Source: Lingula anatina
Lineage: Eukaryota; Brachiopoda; Lingulata; Lingulida; Lingulidae
DNA: 64,000 bases
NCBI RefSeq assembly: GCF_001039355.2
Contig: NW_019775400.1
Coordinates: forward strand, 9,757 to 73,756
Direction of reading: 5' to 3'
Translations under genes and position numbers: made by a program
The notes under the pieces: model-generated
Seen by the model: only the letters and a program-made list of their open reading frames with translations
Database searches by the model: none
Told to the model about the DNA's origin: nothing
Part shown: piece by piece, positions 28,331 to 39,438 of the stretch
How the letters are laid out: each line of letters starts with the position of its first letter
Numbering within the stretch: position 1 is the first letter of the stretch

Positions 28331-30087
28331 CTGAACGCAATCCTTAACTACAGTAATGCATGAACGGTTATACTCATAACTGACATAATTCATAGGTATT
28401 ATTTAAACTTAATGAATCAGCATGAATATCAGTTTGTTTGAGGATGACCGATGGCTATTTAATGATTTTGCTAGTATGACAAGTGACATATTACATAGTG
28501 TACATATTGGTTTATAGAGAATTAAAAAGATCCTTCCTATAAACTAGTATGAAGCATAGAGACGTGTTAATCACCATTATAAAGAAGTCGCGACCACAGT
28601 CATTTTATATACGTCAAATGAAGATGAAAGTAATTGGTAAAGTTTTCAAGTTAAAAGGGATATGAGACGACAAAAATTGCACTTACAGATACCTTAATTA
28701 TTCTACAGAAATACTGTACTCTACAACATGCAAGGGTATTCCAAAATAAACGAAAGAAAAATCTTGTCCACTTAGACGCCTAACGACGTACGCTATATTA
28801 CACGCTATGTAAACTGTGTATAGGCCTACTTTAGTTAAAAAATTGCACTATTTAATTACTTTGTAAGCATTTTGACAAACGCCATACATACATTCGCTAA
28901 ATTCGCTTAAAAACAAATGCTGTATCTAATGTAGTTTAAAGAAAACTTTCAAAAAGAGGACAAATTTAAACGTTAATTAAAGAGATTCATAAATATTAAT
29001 TTAGCTCTGTCTGCCTTGACTATCTAATCTTTTAAACATTCAAGCAGACACAAAATGGCCGACGCAACTTAGAAGGTTACAAATATAATAGACTTATTAA
29101 AAAAAGTATTTTCCGAGGATAGCAAAAATACATTGTTTGACGTTAGTATTTAAGGAAAAATATCGAAAGTAAGTTTTTTTGCCAACAGTCATTATATTAA
29201 CTTTTAACATTCATCAGTATTGTGTAGGCCCTATTGTAATGACATTTTCTTCTTTTTCTCTTTAATAAAGACTGACAAACTGACTGATAAGACTGATAAG
29301 ACTGATTATCGCTGTGTGCTATCATTCTGCTCACGCGTGTTGTTCCAGCATTGCTCGGAATTAAAGAGCAACTTGATGATGTCACGTAATCTGAGGCGCT
29401 AGGAAGCCATCTTTCCATGATCAGATGACTGCCGAAGACATAACAATTAGTCGTTTGAAATTTCAGGAAAGCCATTTGGAGTGTCTCTATTTTGGGGATC
29501 TAGTTTTTGTGTATCTTTTTTTAAAGGTAAAGAAGCTAACCGAGTTTTGAATTTTTTGAACATACGTAACAAATGCGGCACCAAAAGTGTCCAAAATCAG
29601 TATTGATTGCCCAATTAAGGTCATTATGACAACAATTTTAATTAAAATGTACAACAAAAATGAGCATTCTGATGTTACATGCCTGTATATCCCCACCACA
29701 ATGGTACAAATATCATATCATAATTACATGTCGGTAACGTTGCCTCCATATGACGTGATTAACAACATGACGCATATGAAAAGGGCTGTAACAACAATTA
29801 ACTGCTTTTCCCTCTTTGTTCTCAAAATTCTTGCTATGCGGGCAGAAATGATTAATCGCTAAGGCAACAAGAGGAGCGTTCTTATTAAAAGTGTACTATT
29901 CTTGCACAACAGGAAAATGTTACATGAATTTCGTAAATGTTAAATTTTTTTCTTTGAAACGAGCTGTTGAGACACTCCAACATACATAAAGGAACCACCT
30001 TCACTGGCTTTGTATCCCTGATATTTCTATTTTAGATATTAATCACATTATTTTCGAGCATCCATACGACATGAACAACGGGTACCT

Positions 30088-30191
30088 TTAGTATGCAAAA
30101 TTCTGTGTTTTATATGATTGTTTCTTCCGACGTTGCCTTTCTATGGCAATGGCTAGAACAACGCAGACCAACAACAGAAGTAACGCCGCGG
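30088..30191 (-). CDS. Alternative terminal exon: membrane helix and short basic tail
   Basis: On the minus strand a good acceptor (tttttgtttcag) precedes a 104-nt ORF ending in TAA at 30088. It is read in phase 1, the same phase as the last exon of the esterase-like gene upstream. It encodes a membrane helix (A.AALLLLLVCVVLAIA after the split Ala codon) and a short basic tail rich in Arg and Lys, ending QNFAY. The helix closely matches the one in the exon at 32227-32399 (shared pattern AAALL..LV.V.LAI), so the two exons look like duplicates. The best reading is an alternative last exon of the same gene giving a shorter cytoplasmic tail. A leftover exon of a lost paralogue is also possible. 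Confidence 0.62.
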
Positions 30192-31504
30192 CTGAAACAA
30201 AAAGAAAAGCAGGGATTTATTTAATAAGCAGGGTTAGGAAGCCATGTTATTAATGGGATGTTAACCACAGGCTAAAACTAGAAACGAGCAATAATTTAAG
30301 ACGCCCAGTAGGGTACCTTGCTGAATCCTCTACTACTAGTATATAACAATATGTAAAACAGGGGATTCAAAGTCCAGCTGTTTTAGTAGATCAACTCTGA
30401 CACATTCCAATTTTGTCAAGTGTAAGTATTATAAGTAATTATAATTAACCGTCAAAATGATTGAGTATTTAATATCAACTGCATGTTGCATTTCATGTGC
30501 AAAGAAAATACTGTAAATTTAGCATCCAAATATTGACATTTAATAAGCAAGGTCGTGTTTCAAGTAAAAACTATATATTTCATGGACAGGAATGACAAAG
30601 CCTGTGTAATAGTCAGCAGGAAATCAACCAAAGATAGAGGTCAAAGGTCATCCAATTAACAGCTAAGCTATAAACACTGCAGGGATCTGTACTTAAAGGA
30701 AGGAATTAAGAAAAATAAATGTTAGTGTTCCTACCGAGGTATATGTACAAGTAAAAGACCACAGTTGTTGCTCTGAAGCAATTCAAATATAGCTATTGGC
30801 TAACCTAGTAGTGCATATAGAAGGATATATAATTCGTTAATATATGCCATGTGTGTGTGTGTAACAATGTGTGTGTTTGTCGGTAAGCAGGAATAAATCC
30901 ATATCAATGCAATAGGTCCATATCAACAAATGATTTCTATACAGTTCGAAGTAAAATAGGGACCATATTTGAAATATTAGATTTTAGCCCATTTCCGTGA
31001 AGACATAAACGTTTATGTAGGCATATATAAGGATCCAGACAGGCAAATGAGTCAAATGATGTGATCTAGCTACCCGCTAGCCTTTTAACATGAGTCTTTA
31101 CTAGTTCTCATATTACACGACGCATCAGTTCTATGTCATGCACATACACCACCCAGCGCTAGACACGCATTTTTATGAGCTTTTATGAGCAATATCATCC
31201 TGGGCAGATATTACGTTTCTATAACTATACCGTTATTGTGACAATTACTTAGAAGCGTAAGATGAGCACTTCATAAGGACTGATAAAACGGTGTGATTAA
31301 TTTAAATGCAGAGTTCATGTGGATGCCAAGGGCGCTTTAGTGGCTTCTGCATTTTCAGCACATTACAATATACACCACACGTATCACGAAGTTAGTAAGA
31401 GAAGAAACAACTGACGGTTAGATTTTGTTCCCAATCGGCACAACTTCCATTGTACAACTTACAATGAACATTGGAAACATTCAAATTTATCAACAGCTGG
31501 AAAA

Positions 31505-31603
31505 TTTGTTATAATGTGCCCACCCAGTGTTGGTGCTAATTGAAAAACATAACGTTTGTTATATTGTGCCTACTCAGTGTTGATACTAATTGAAACATGA
31601 CAT
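31505..31603. repeat. Two-copy tandem repeat, about 50-bp unit
   Basis: The unit beginning tttgttataatgtgcccac is followed directly by a diverged copy beginning tttgttatattgtgcctac. Both contain cagtgttg.t.ctaattgaaa. Confidence 0.8.
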
Positions 31604-32106
31604 TTAGTTCATGCTATCCTCACTGTCATTGTTCTGTTGCTCAGTTTCGAGCTTTAATGAAAGTGGAATATTCTTAAAATAAGTAGATCGCTTCAAAATT
31701 GCGGCAAAGAATGTCAGAAGGGTTAAAAAGTGACCAGTTACATGTACAAGCGATTCCAATCTGTTCATAAATGCCCTAGCCAGTATATCATAAATAAATG
31801 TTTTATATATATTTTGTTTAATCCTTTAAATTATAAAGCAAATAAGAAACATATACAAATGTATCTTACAAATAAGATGGAAAGGAAAACGTACAAAAAA
31901 ACTGACAACTAGAAGCACAAATATATCCTACAAGGCCTATAGATAATAAACGTATGCTTGCACCTCGGTCTTACATAGTATACATATCAGTAATGTAACC
32001 AGCTGTCTAGAATTATGCGAAACACATCAAAGTAGGCCTACCAAAGAGTTCAACAAAGTCGGCCTCTACGATGTTTCTCTAATACTACTAATATCTACCT
32101 TAGTAG

Positions 32107-32107
<1 letters not shown>

Positions 32108-32164
<57 letters not shown>
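32108..32164. repeat. (TA)n microsatellite
   Basis: Uninterrupted TA run of about 57 bases just downstream of the proximal terminal exon of the esterase-like gene. Confidence 0.95.
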
Positions 32165-32166
<2 letters not shown>

Positions 32167-32226
32167 CAAGTCAAAATTACCTATTTGATACATATTTGGT
32201 CAAAGAGTAAATAATGTCTCTGTATT

Positions 32227-35200
32227 CTAGCTCTCCGCCATCTGGTATCCTTTGTTGTCATACGTGGTTCTAGAATAATGATTTCCGTTTTGAGAGATCT
32301 GATACGATTCTCCGTACATGTACTCGTCGCAGGACCCACGTGCTTTGCACAAGCATATAGCAAGTATAACAGCCACAAGAAAGAATAACAATGCAGCAGC
32401 TGTAAGAAAAGTAAACCGTTTTTCATTCCAAAAGTTATGCAAAAGTTTGTCCAAACACTCCCTCCACCGATGAAGCGATTAAAATCAAAACTATAAATCC
32501 TATTTGTGGAGTTGCTGACAACTGAATGCATGTTTCGAAACCAAAATTCAGGACCCAAAGTTCTATATAAGGGTAAAGGAAGCGAACAAAATTTTCAGAG
32601 AGATAGAAGAGAAAAAAATTTAGCAAACATTCCCCACTTGGTTTCCTATATTTTTCCTGCTGAACGATAAGATGAGAGGAAGCATCAGTCCACTATTGCA
32701 CCTTTAATATTCTTTTTCATATTGGTAGTATATAGTAACGTGTATATCAAACAGCTCATACATTGTGTGAGAAAAACAAACGATAGCATACATACATATA
32801 TATGTATACATGAGCAATGTTAACCTACCTAACATCCCCCACATCACCCCGGCTGCCGTCTCTGGAGACACCTCTGGCCCTATCTTCGCAGCATAGTATC
32901 GCCTGCAAGCACCTATATCCAACCCTGTCGGTGCAGCTAGACAGAAAAAAATCAAAACAGATACCGACATTGATATTTAGGAACCAAAAAATCAAACGCG
33001 TGAACGTGTGAAAAGTAGTTAATATACTGTCTTAAATGTTTTTATGTTATCCCTTGTTTCAGTTTTAACTATTACGTTCGAAATATGTGTTTTGGTGGAA
33101 ATAGACACCAAATAAGCCTTGGCAACCAGTACAAAATAAGAATAAATAAATAAAGCTATTAATCTACTCATATTTCTTCTTAAAGGCAAAGTTTCATCTA
33201 CCAACTAACACAGCAACATTAAACATACCAATTACAAGTTGCATTTTAATATTTAATGTTCCTTAATAACAATTTGAAAATAATTAACATCTTACCCGTA
33301 GTGGGTGTGGTCGGGGTGGGTTCATTTTGCTTAACAGTTGAGACATATCTATTCCAGAACTGTACGTTTCTGTTGTTCATGTCAACTCTTGCGTCGGTTG
33401 GTGTTTCTTGAAGATTGAGATAGCTGTTATTTGTACTGTCATAACTCGGCCAGTTTGCTGCAGTATACTGCTCCCTTGAACCGGTATTGGGGTTTCTGAA
33501 ACACAGATGAAAGATTGTGAAGGATTGTTATTATTGCTTTAACTTGTATTTATTCGAGTTTTAAATTGACCCACTGGTTGTATATAATCGGCATTGGCTC
33601 CAATATATGGGTTCGTTTCATTCAGACGTTGCAACATACTGGGAACAGTGTTGCCTAACTTCCATGATGTTTGGCAGCTGCTTTTTAATTTTTGAAATAG
33701 GAATGGCCCATCTAAACTAACATATTAATAGATTATTAAAGCTTCATTTGATATTTAAAGCAAAATCACAAGACAATATATGGCAGCCATTACATCAAAT
33801 ATCTAAAACAATTTGAATGAATAATATAAATGAGACTCAATAAAAACAAACGCCTGCAACTGGCAGTTGATAAGCAGTACTTACATGTTATGCAACAATA
33901 AATGTAATGGAATTTTGAAAGTATTAATTATAGTAATGCCACCATAAGATCTAAAAGTAAACCTACCCTGTTTCTGCAAAATTTGACCAATACCCCATAA
34001 CGTTCTGGGAAATCTGTTCGTCACTTTCATCTGACGAAGCAGCTGCTCGGCGAACAATAATGTGAGATCGATTTTGTAAAGTGTCTGATGACATTAAACC
34101 TCCGCCGAACAAAAAATATGGTAGATCTGGCAATTCTGCGGTGAGAAAGGACTTCTTGGTTGGGTTAAGTGTTGTAGATCTGTAGGCAAAATTATACAGG
34201 AAAACTGACGTCCCATTACTTTTTGAATATAGGTCTGTTGTCATCTCAGTTGGTGCCTTAAAGAAAAAGTCTGTAAATAGTTTCACAATTCCTGTTCCTA
34301 AATCATCATTGTCTGTCTCCGGCCCCACGTCATACTGGAAGAGAGTACTCTCAACAGTTGCTCTTACACTTTGACTTAGACCTAGATATTCAGAATATGT
34401 ATCTGATAGAATTTGTTTCAGTTTGGTAAGGTTATACATATAATTTGTAACGTTTCCATCCACTACTTCGTCCGTCACATATTTCAACATAAAAGAACCG
34501 TCGCTTTCACCATATCCTATGACGTATGGAATGTCCTTAGCAACGCCGTCACGAAGCAATTCCGCGGGAGATTTCACGAGAATGGTCCCATCCACAACTG
34601 GTCTGTGAAGGTTCATCTGTGAAGAGGGATCCCTCTCGTATTTCAGAATATCCATTAAACTTTTCCCTCTCAAACAAGCCAAGGAGGTATCGTAATTCTC
34701 TCTATTACAATCTGCTCTCTGGAGGAACTCCTCGCCAGCAGTGGTCGTGGTCGCATAAGCCCATGGGGCAGTGACGGCCCCGCTCATAGAAATTGCTCTG
34801 TGGAAAAGGCCCCTACTTTGAGAGGAAACCATGTGTAACCCCACACTAGCACCCCCTTTGTAATCCCCAACCAGAGTCACATTTGTAGGATCCCCAGCAA
34901 AACTTGCAATATTATCTCTAATCCAAGCCAAGGCTAGGGATTGGTCTCTTAGTCCGTTGTTTCCTATAATGCTACCTGCAGCGTTTTTCAATGCCAGGAA
35001 ACCAAGAACTCCCACGCGGTAATTCACGGTTACGACAATCGTGTTTCCAGAGTCTGCAAGAACAATGCCACTATACAAAGTGGCTGGCATGGTGTCGTAG
35101 CCTCCACTTTGGAGATACACTACCACTGGTAGAGTTTCGTTCATTGCTTTTAACGCTTCTACCCCGCCGCTAGGAACAAAAATGTTCAAAAATAAGCAGT

Positions 35201-38200
35201 CTTCAGACTCGCTGATAGGACTTGCGGTAGTGACAGTGCCATACGTGTCTCTGTTTTGGGGACAATTAGCGCCATATGCCAGAGCGTCTTGGATATCCGT
35301 CCATGAGGCTAAAGTTTGGGGCTCAGCGAATCTAGTTGGCGTTCTGGCATATCTAACACCCAAAAATTCTTCACCAAGGATATTTGTATCTACGAAGAAA
35401 TGGTGGACATTTTAGAATATACATTTTGTATTAATAATATAATATAATATAATATAATATAATATAATATAATATAATATAATATAATATGCACCGGTTG
35501 TTGCCATTGTTAATGAATAGAATAACAATGAGGGAAGATTTTAGATGAGGACGATGTCATTTCCTTGTCACTCAAGACCGTTCAAGCTAGTTATGGGAGT
35601 CAGTCCTCCGTGCTTTCCCTGGAGCAACTTCTTGAAGCTTCTGGCCCCGATGGTAATGATGGGAATGATTTACGGAGAATGATTTATAACCTTCAGAAAT
35701 TACACCAGTCTTCAATTACCTTTCAAATAATATTGAATAAACTTGAAACTGTTCCTGTCAAAAGCACAGGTAATAACTGAATCCCATTACTACTAGAAGC
35801 TTTACATTTTTAACAACACGAGCTCGAGATGAACCGTATTTATACATGATTCAAGCTATAAGTCAGAGATTAAATTTGTCCAAAATAAATTCGAATTGAT
35901 AAATCGGTAATGGTAAGATGGGAATGCCGCAAGAATACGTGAGGAAATAATACTCCGCTGTTCAAGATTACGATGATAAAAGGAGAAAGAAGGAAAAAGA
36001 TGCTGATAATTGCGTTGACTGAGCGGGTGTCTTTAATCAGGGCTATTTATTTGGGCTTAAGAGATATATGAAGAGATGTCTGAAAAGATCGATTGACAAA
36101 AAAAAAAAAAAAAAAAAGATTCTTGGTAGGTAAGAGGATTGTTTGTGTTCTCTTTTGTCCTAGGAATGAACTGGTACCGGGGTACAGGCTTAATTACAAT
36201 GGCGTCATCAAATACAATTTCACCGGTAATCAACGCACTAGAGTACAGCAGTATCCTTATAGGCATCCCAGTTTAAGCCTGCATTCCAGTTAATTTTTTA
36301 CTGTATCTCGCAGAGGAGGTGCACATCTAGTTCTCATTGTATTTTAGATCGTAATTTTACCGGAAATGTGGTGACGTCACTGAGACTAATACCCGGATTG
36401 GTGAGGCTGTATGTACATGTGCATGTTGTAGACCTATGTTTGCGTCTAGACACACCTTTGATGAACTAATATCCAGAGGACAGTGACGAAGCAGTAGGGA
36501 ATCCGGGAAACATGTGACCATAGGTTTTCTTGCGTAATTTTCCAAAAGTGTGTTAATTCAAGTGTATTGCCCAACATTTGTGTCAACCAAAGTTAAGGAT
36601 AAGGAAACAAGGTGTGGTTCTCCAAAAATCTAACCACAACTGAATTCGGTATCATTAACTATTACTTCACAGAACTTTATCCAAATGACACGTTTTCATG
36701 TAAATTACAAATATCTACGTATAAGGATTCAACTATGCATCAGATAATAATTTTACGTTGTAGACCCAAAACCCATATGATCGCTCTATTGAAAAATATG
36801 TCTCCTTAATATTATGAGGGAAAAATATATAAACTCCGAAATGCTGACGAACCCTACATACATGTAGAAGCAATATATGTAATAGAATGTATTACATATA
36901 TGCAGCACTGTGACCCAGCCTGGTTAGATCATTAGGGCGGGACCATGACTAGGAGATGTTGAGACCCGCTTCTTCTGCATAACAGAGTACCTGTCATCAT
37001 ATCCGCTCGCGCTACATTAATTGCTAAGTTACTGGCGTTATATCTGATACATTGACTGTGAAATACACAATGAATGTAATGTAAACATATCATCAGTTAT
37101 TGATGCCTTCTTTTAGTTGAACTTTGACGTTCTTATCAGCTAGTTTCATTCTTTCATTTTTCTGTTGTTTACAAGTACATTCTCTCATACGGTCCTATTC
37201 TATGTGTTTTCTCTCTCTCTCTCTTTGTGTGTGTGAGAGGGGGGGGGGGGGGCAAGTTCTCTAAACACAATATGATTTAGCCTACATCTCTATTCAAAAG
37301 TGGAAATTAGACCGATGTAAGACTAGTTAAGCACCACAGAATTACCCTAATTGCACCATAATTTCCCCGAGTTACTTTGGGTCAGGCATTTTGGTGTCCT
37401 GAATAGACTATATATTTCTTTCAGTACATTTTTTACTTCAGATTTGTTAGGCGAGACATCTAGTGTAACGACATGGTAAGCACGTTTATTTTAGAAAAAA
37501 AAAAAGGGAATTTAGACGCTCCTTCCTATTCCTTAAGCTGTTGGATACTTGCAGTAAAAGTGAAAAAAAAAAACAAGAAAAAAAAACAAAAAAACAAAAT
37601 GAAACGGAATGAGAAGACATGGATAGAGGTTGACAAAGTTATATAAAGAATAATAAGGCATGAAGAAGACAAAAACGGTAGAAAAAGAAAACGGATAAAA
37701 GAAGAAGAAGAAAAAGAAAAAGAAGAGAGAGCGAGAAGGAAGGTTTCGATCAGTGGCAAAATACCTGTTCCATTCCAGTTGATAGTGAGCGACACAAACT
37801 TCCCGCGAATCTTTCCTAGAGGGGTGGTAACGACGTTTCTCTCTGGCATGGCCGTTGTGGTGGGCGGCAGTTCAGAGGTCGAAGCGTTAGTTGTGCTTTC
37901 ATTCCCCGCTTGAGCCGTGGTTGTGTCATTCCCTGGCGACACCGTGGTTGTATCGTTCCCCATCGTCGTCGTAGTTGTCTCATTCGCCGCGGACGCCGTG
38001 GTTGTTTCATTCCCCGCGGACGCCGTCGTAGTCTCATTCCCTGCCGATGCCGTGGTTGTTTCATTCGCTGGAGACGCTGTAGTTGTTTCATTTCCCGCGG
38101 ACGCCGTGGTTGTTTCATTCGCTGGGGACGCCGTCGTAGTCTCATTCCCCGCGGTCGCTGTGGTTGTTTCATTCACTGGAGACGCCGTAGTTGTTCCATT

Positions 38201-38359
38201 CTCTGCGGACGCTGTGGTTGTTTCATTCGCTGGAGACGCCGTAGTTGTTCCATTCCCCGCAGACGCTGTCGTCTGTGGTGACGCAGTTGTATCATTCTGA
38301 GCAAAAGAACTGCTCACAAAAATTACTAAAAGAAATAAATAAGCTGTCCGTGTATCCAT
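32227..38359 (-). CDS. Cholinesterase-like single-pass membrane protein, catalytically dead
   Basis: Exons on the minus strand: 37765-38359, 33967-35389, 33296-33495, 32829-32936, 32227-32399; phases agree and give 832 residues. Exon 1 encodes a signal peptide (MDTRTAYLFLLVIFVSSSFA) and Thr-rich NETTTASA/NETTTASP repeats, likely O- and N-glycosylated. Exon 2 is a type-B carboxylesterase fold: EDCLFLNIFVP, VTVNYRVGVLGF and GLRDQSLALAWIRDNI are kept. The nucleophile motif GESAG is GDYKG (Tyr375 for Ser), the His position is Glu617 (AELPDLPY), the acid is Asp495, and the oxyanion loop is QSGG instead of HGGG. It cannot be a normal esterase and resembles adhesion proteins such as neuroligin, gliotactin and neurotactin. 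After a PTPTTPTT stalk the last exon gives a membrane helix and a 30-40-residue Tyr-rich tail. An earlier in-frame Met at 38416 exists but would bury the signal peptide. Confidence 0.88.
32829..32936 (-). CDS. Possible cassette exon of the esterase-like gene
   Basis: This 108-nt segment has an acceptor (ttttctgtctag) and a donor (gtaggt) and begins and ends in phase 1. The exons on either side join in the same phase without it. It encodes 36 residues (AAPTGLDIGACRRYYAAKI...) inserted between the Thr/Pro stalk and the membrane helix. Skipping it would give a 796-residue form. It could also be a false exon, since no family supports its sequence. Confidence 0.5.
35434..35490. repeat. (AATAT)n pentanucleotide repeat
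   Basis: About eleven AATAT units in intron 1 of the esterase-like gene, about 45 bases from the acceptor of its large second exon. Confidence 0.92.
35545..35769 (+). other. Orphan candidate exon, antisense in intron 1 of the esterase-like gene
   Basis: An acceptor (gaagattttag) and donor (CACAG followed by gtaata) frame a 225-nt segment open in phase 1 at both ends. The peptide includes EDDVISLSLKTVQASYG, SLEQLLEASGPDG and LRRMIYNLQKLHQ, looks like soluble helical protein and is richer in GC than its flanks. It lies on the strand opposite to the host gene. There is a faint resemblance to the TFIIS N-terminal helical domain, too weak to name. No partner exons were found. It may be a captured exon, a pseudogene piece or chance. 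Confidence 0.3.
37908..38290 (-). repeat. Coding minisatellite (mucin-like Thr repeats)
   Basis: In exon 1 of the esterase-like gene about ten units of 27-36 nt encode variations of GNETTTASP / ANETTTASA. Each unit carries an N-x-T sequon and a run of Thr. Third positions vary between units while the peptide stays constant, so the protein sequence seems to be kept. The long antisense ORFs across this block are by-products of the repeat. Confidence 0.88.
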
Positions 38360-39216
38360 CTTTTTTCCTTTGTAATATTGCGAGTCTGCAATACACCTGC
38401 CTTTTTTAAACTTCACCTGCTTGCTGTAGTCTCTATTGATAGAATATCCTGGTTTTCCTATCTACCACCTGTAAATGTACCAGTCGTTTCCAGATAGCTC
38501 AGTCCTTTTCATTGAGTCTTATCTCTACCTCCGTCCGTACCTTGTTGAAAGATGATCTTGTTGTGAGTGAGCTTACGTACATTCCAGTTTCACATCCTTA
38601 TCCGCGATGACCTCAGCGTCAAATGATTTTTATTGTATTCCCCTGAATCAAAATAGGTGCATTTTTCATGTCGCTGTAGGTTGCTTTAATGCCACGTCCG
38701 CCTTCGTTCACCTGTATGGACTAAGGATGTTATTATGAAGTCAATGCCGATACTGACACCTGGTGTTATTTTCCAAGAACCCTGAGCAAACAATATAAAA
38801 AGCCTTAATTTGTCTTTGTCAAAGAAACGCGGCAAAGGAAAATCAATAGATTAATATATTTGATGGTCGGATAGGGATTATCATCGGTTTAATGAGAGTG
38901 TGTGTGCGTGCGAGTAACTATATACGTGTACGCGTTCGTGAGAGAGAACACGTAATTTTCACCCGGATTGCCGCATTTCGTGCGTCGAAACTTAATTATA
39001 TGAAAAAAATTGGAAGGAAATAAATTGACCAAGCTCGCGTTAATGATACGTTGTATTTGTCCCTATACAGTTTATCACGCTCTTATTTTTCTTTCAATTA
39101 ATGTCTTGGTCTCAAACTAAATTATCGATTCAAATAGCATTGTATTGTATTGTAATTGTCTTCTTAATTCAACGTTATAAAATACACACAACTAGAAAAG
39201 CACTCCGAGAGCGCAG

Positions 39217-39438
39217 ACCTCCGCCAAGGCAGCGATTTTGATTATTATTGATTATTGATTGAGTATTGATCCGGATCACCACCAAAAACTAATCATCTCT
39301 TCCTTGGTCCACTTCTGACAGTTCCTGAAATTTTCATCAAAATCGGTCCATAACTTCTTGAGTTATGTTGATGACAGACAGACAAACAAACAAACAAACA
39401 GACAAACAGGGATGAAACTAACCTCCTTGGCGGAGGTA
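39217..39438. mobile_element. Dispersed repeat with ACCTCCGCCAAGG inverted ends
   Basis: The element starts ACCTCCGCCAAGG and ends with its complement CCTTGGCGGAGGT. The interior has blocks (gatccggatcaccacc, aaatcggtccataacttcttgagttatgtt, followed by gacagacaaacaaac) that I recognise as a repeat type widespread in invertebrate genomes. It has no ORF and is probably non-autonomous. The class (MITE or SINE-like) is uncertain. Confidence 0.65.

Larger units (their letters stand above)
24061..30087. other. Intergenic region, no gene recognised
   Basis: No conserved protein exon was found on either strand between the MTR 3' end and the first esterase-gene exon. It holds G-runs near 24653 and 24808, a CT run near 24395-24414, a near-palindromic element at 28119-28244, a GT microsatellite at 28271-28330 and a short tandem actgataag-type repeat near 29275-29310. 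An X-box-like GTTGTCCTGGCAAC lies at 24121-24134. The ORFs here are short and show no family resemblance. Confidence 0.5.
30192..32226. other. Interval between the two alternative terminal exons
   Basis: No coding exon was recognised here. It holds a tandem duplication of about 50 bp (31505-31603) and the long TA repeat at 32108-32164. If the distal terminal exon is used, this is intron; otherwise it is the 3' UTR and flank of the proximal form. Confidence 0.45.

Noticed and set aside
29587-29862. 91-codon plus-strand ORF in the intergenic region
   Set aside because: No start context, splice signals or family resemblance; its composition matches the surrounding noncoding DNA.
32181-32626. 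Minus-strand ORFs overlapping the last esterase exon in other frames
   Set aside because: Only the frame starting after the acceptor at 32400 joins in phase and gives a membrane helix with a charged tail.
36871-36905. Imperfect inverted repeat around atatatgtaata
   Set aside because: AT-rich and short with a mismatch in the arms; it can arise by chance in this composition.
37910-38300. Long plus-strand ORFs of Val/Ser-rich or Arg/Cys-rich repeats
   Set aside because: They are antisense by-products of the Thr-rich coding repeat in exon 1 of the esterase-like gene, open only because of the repeat period.
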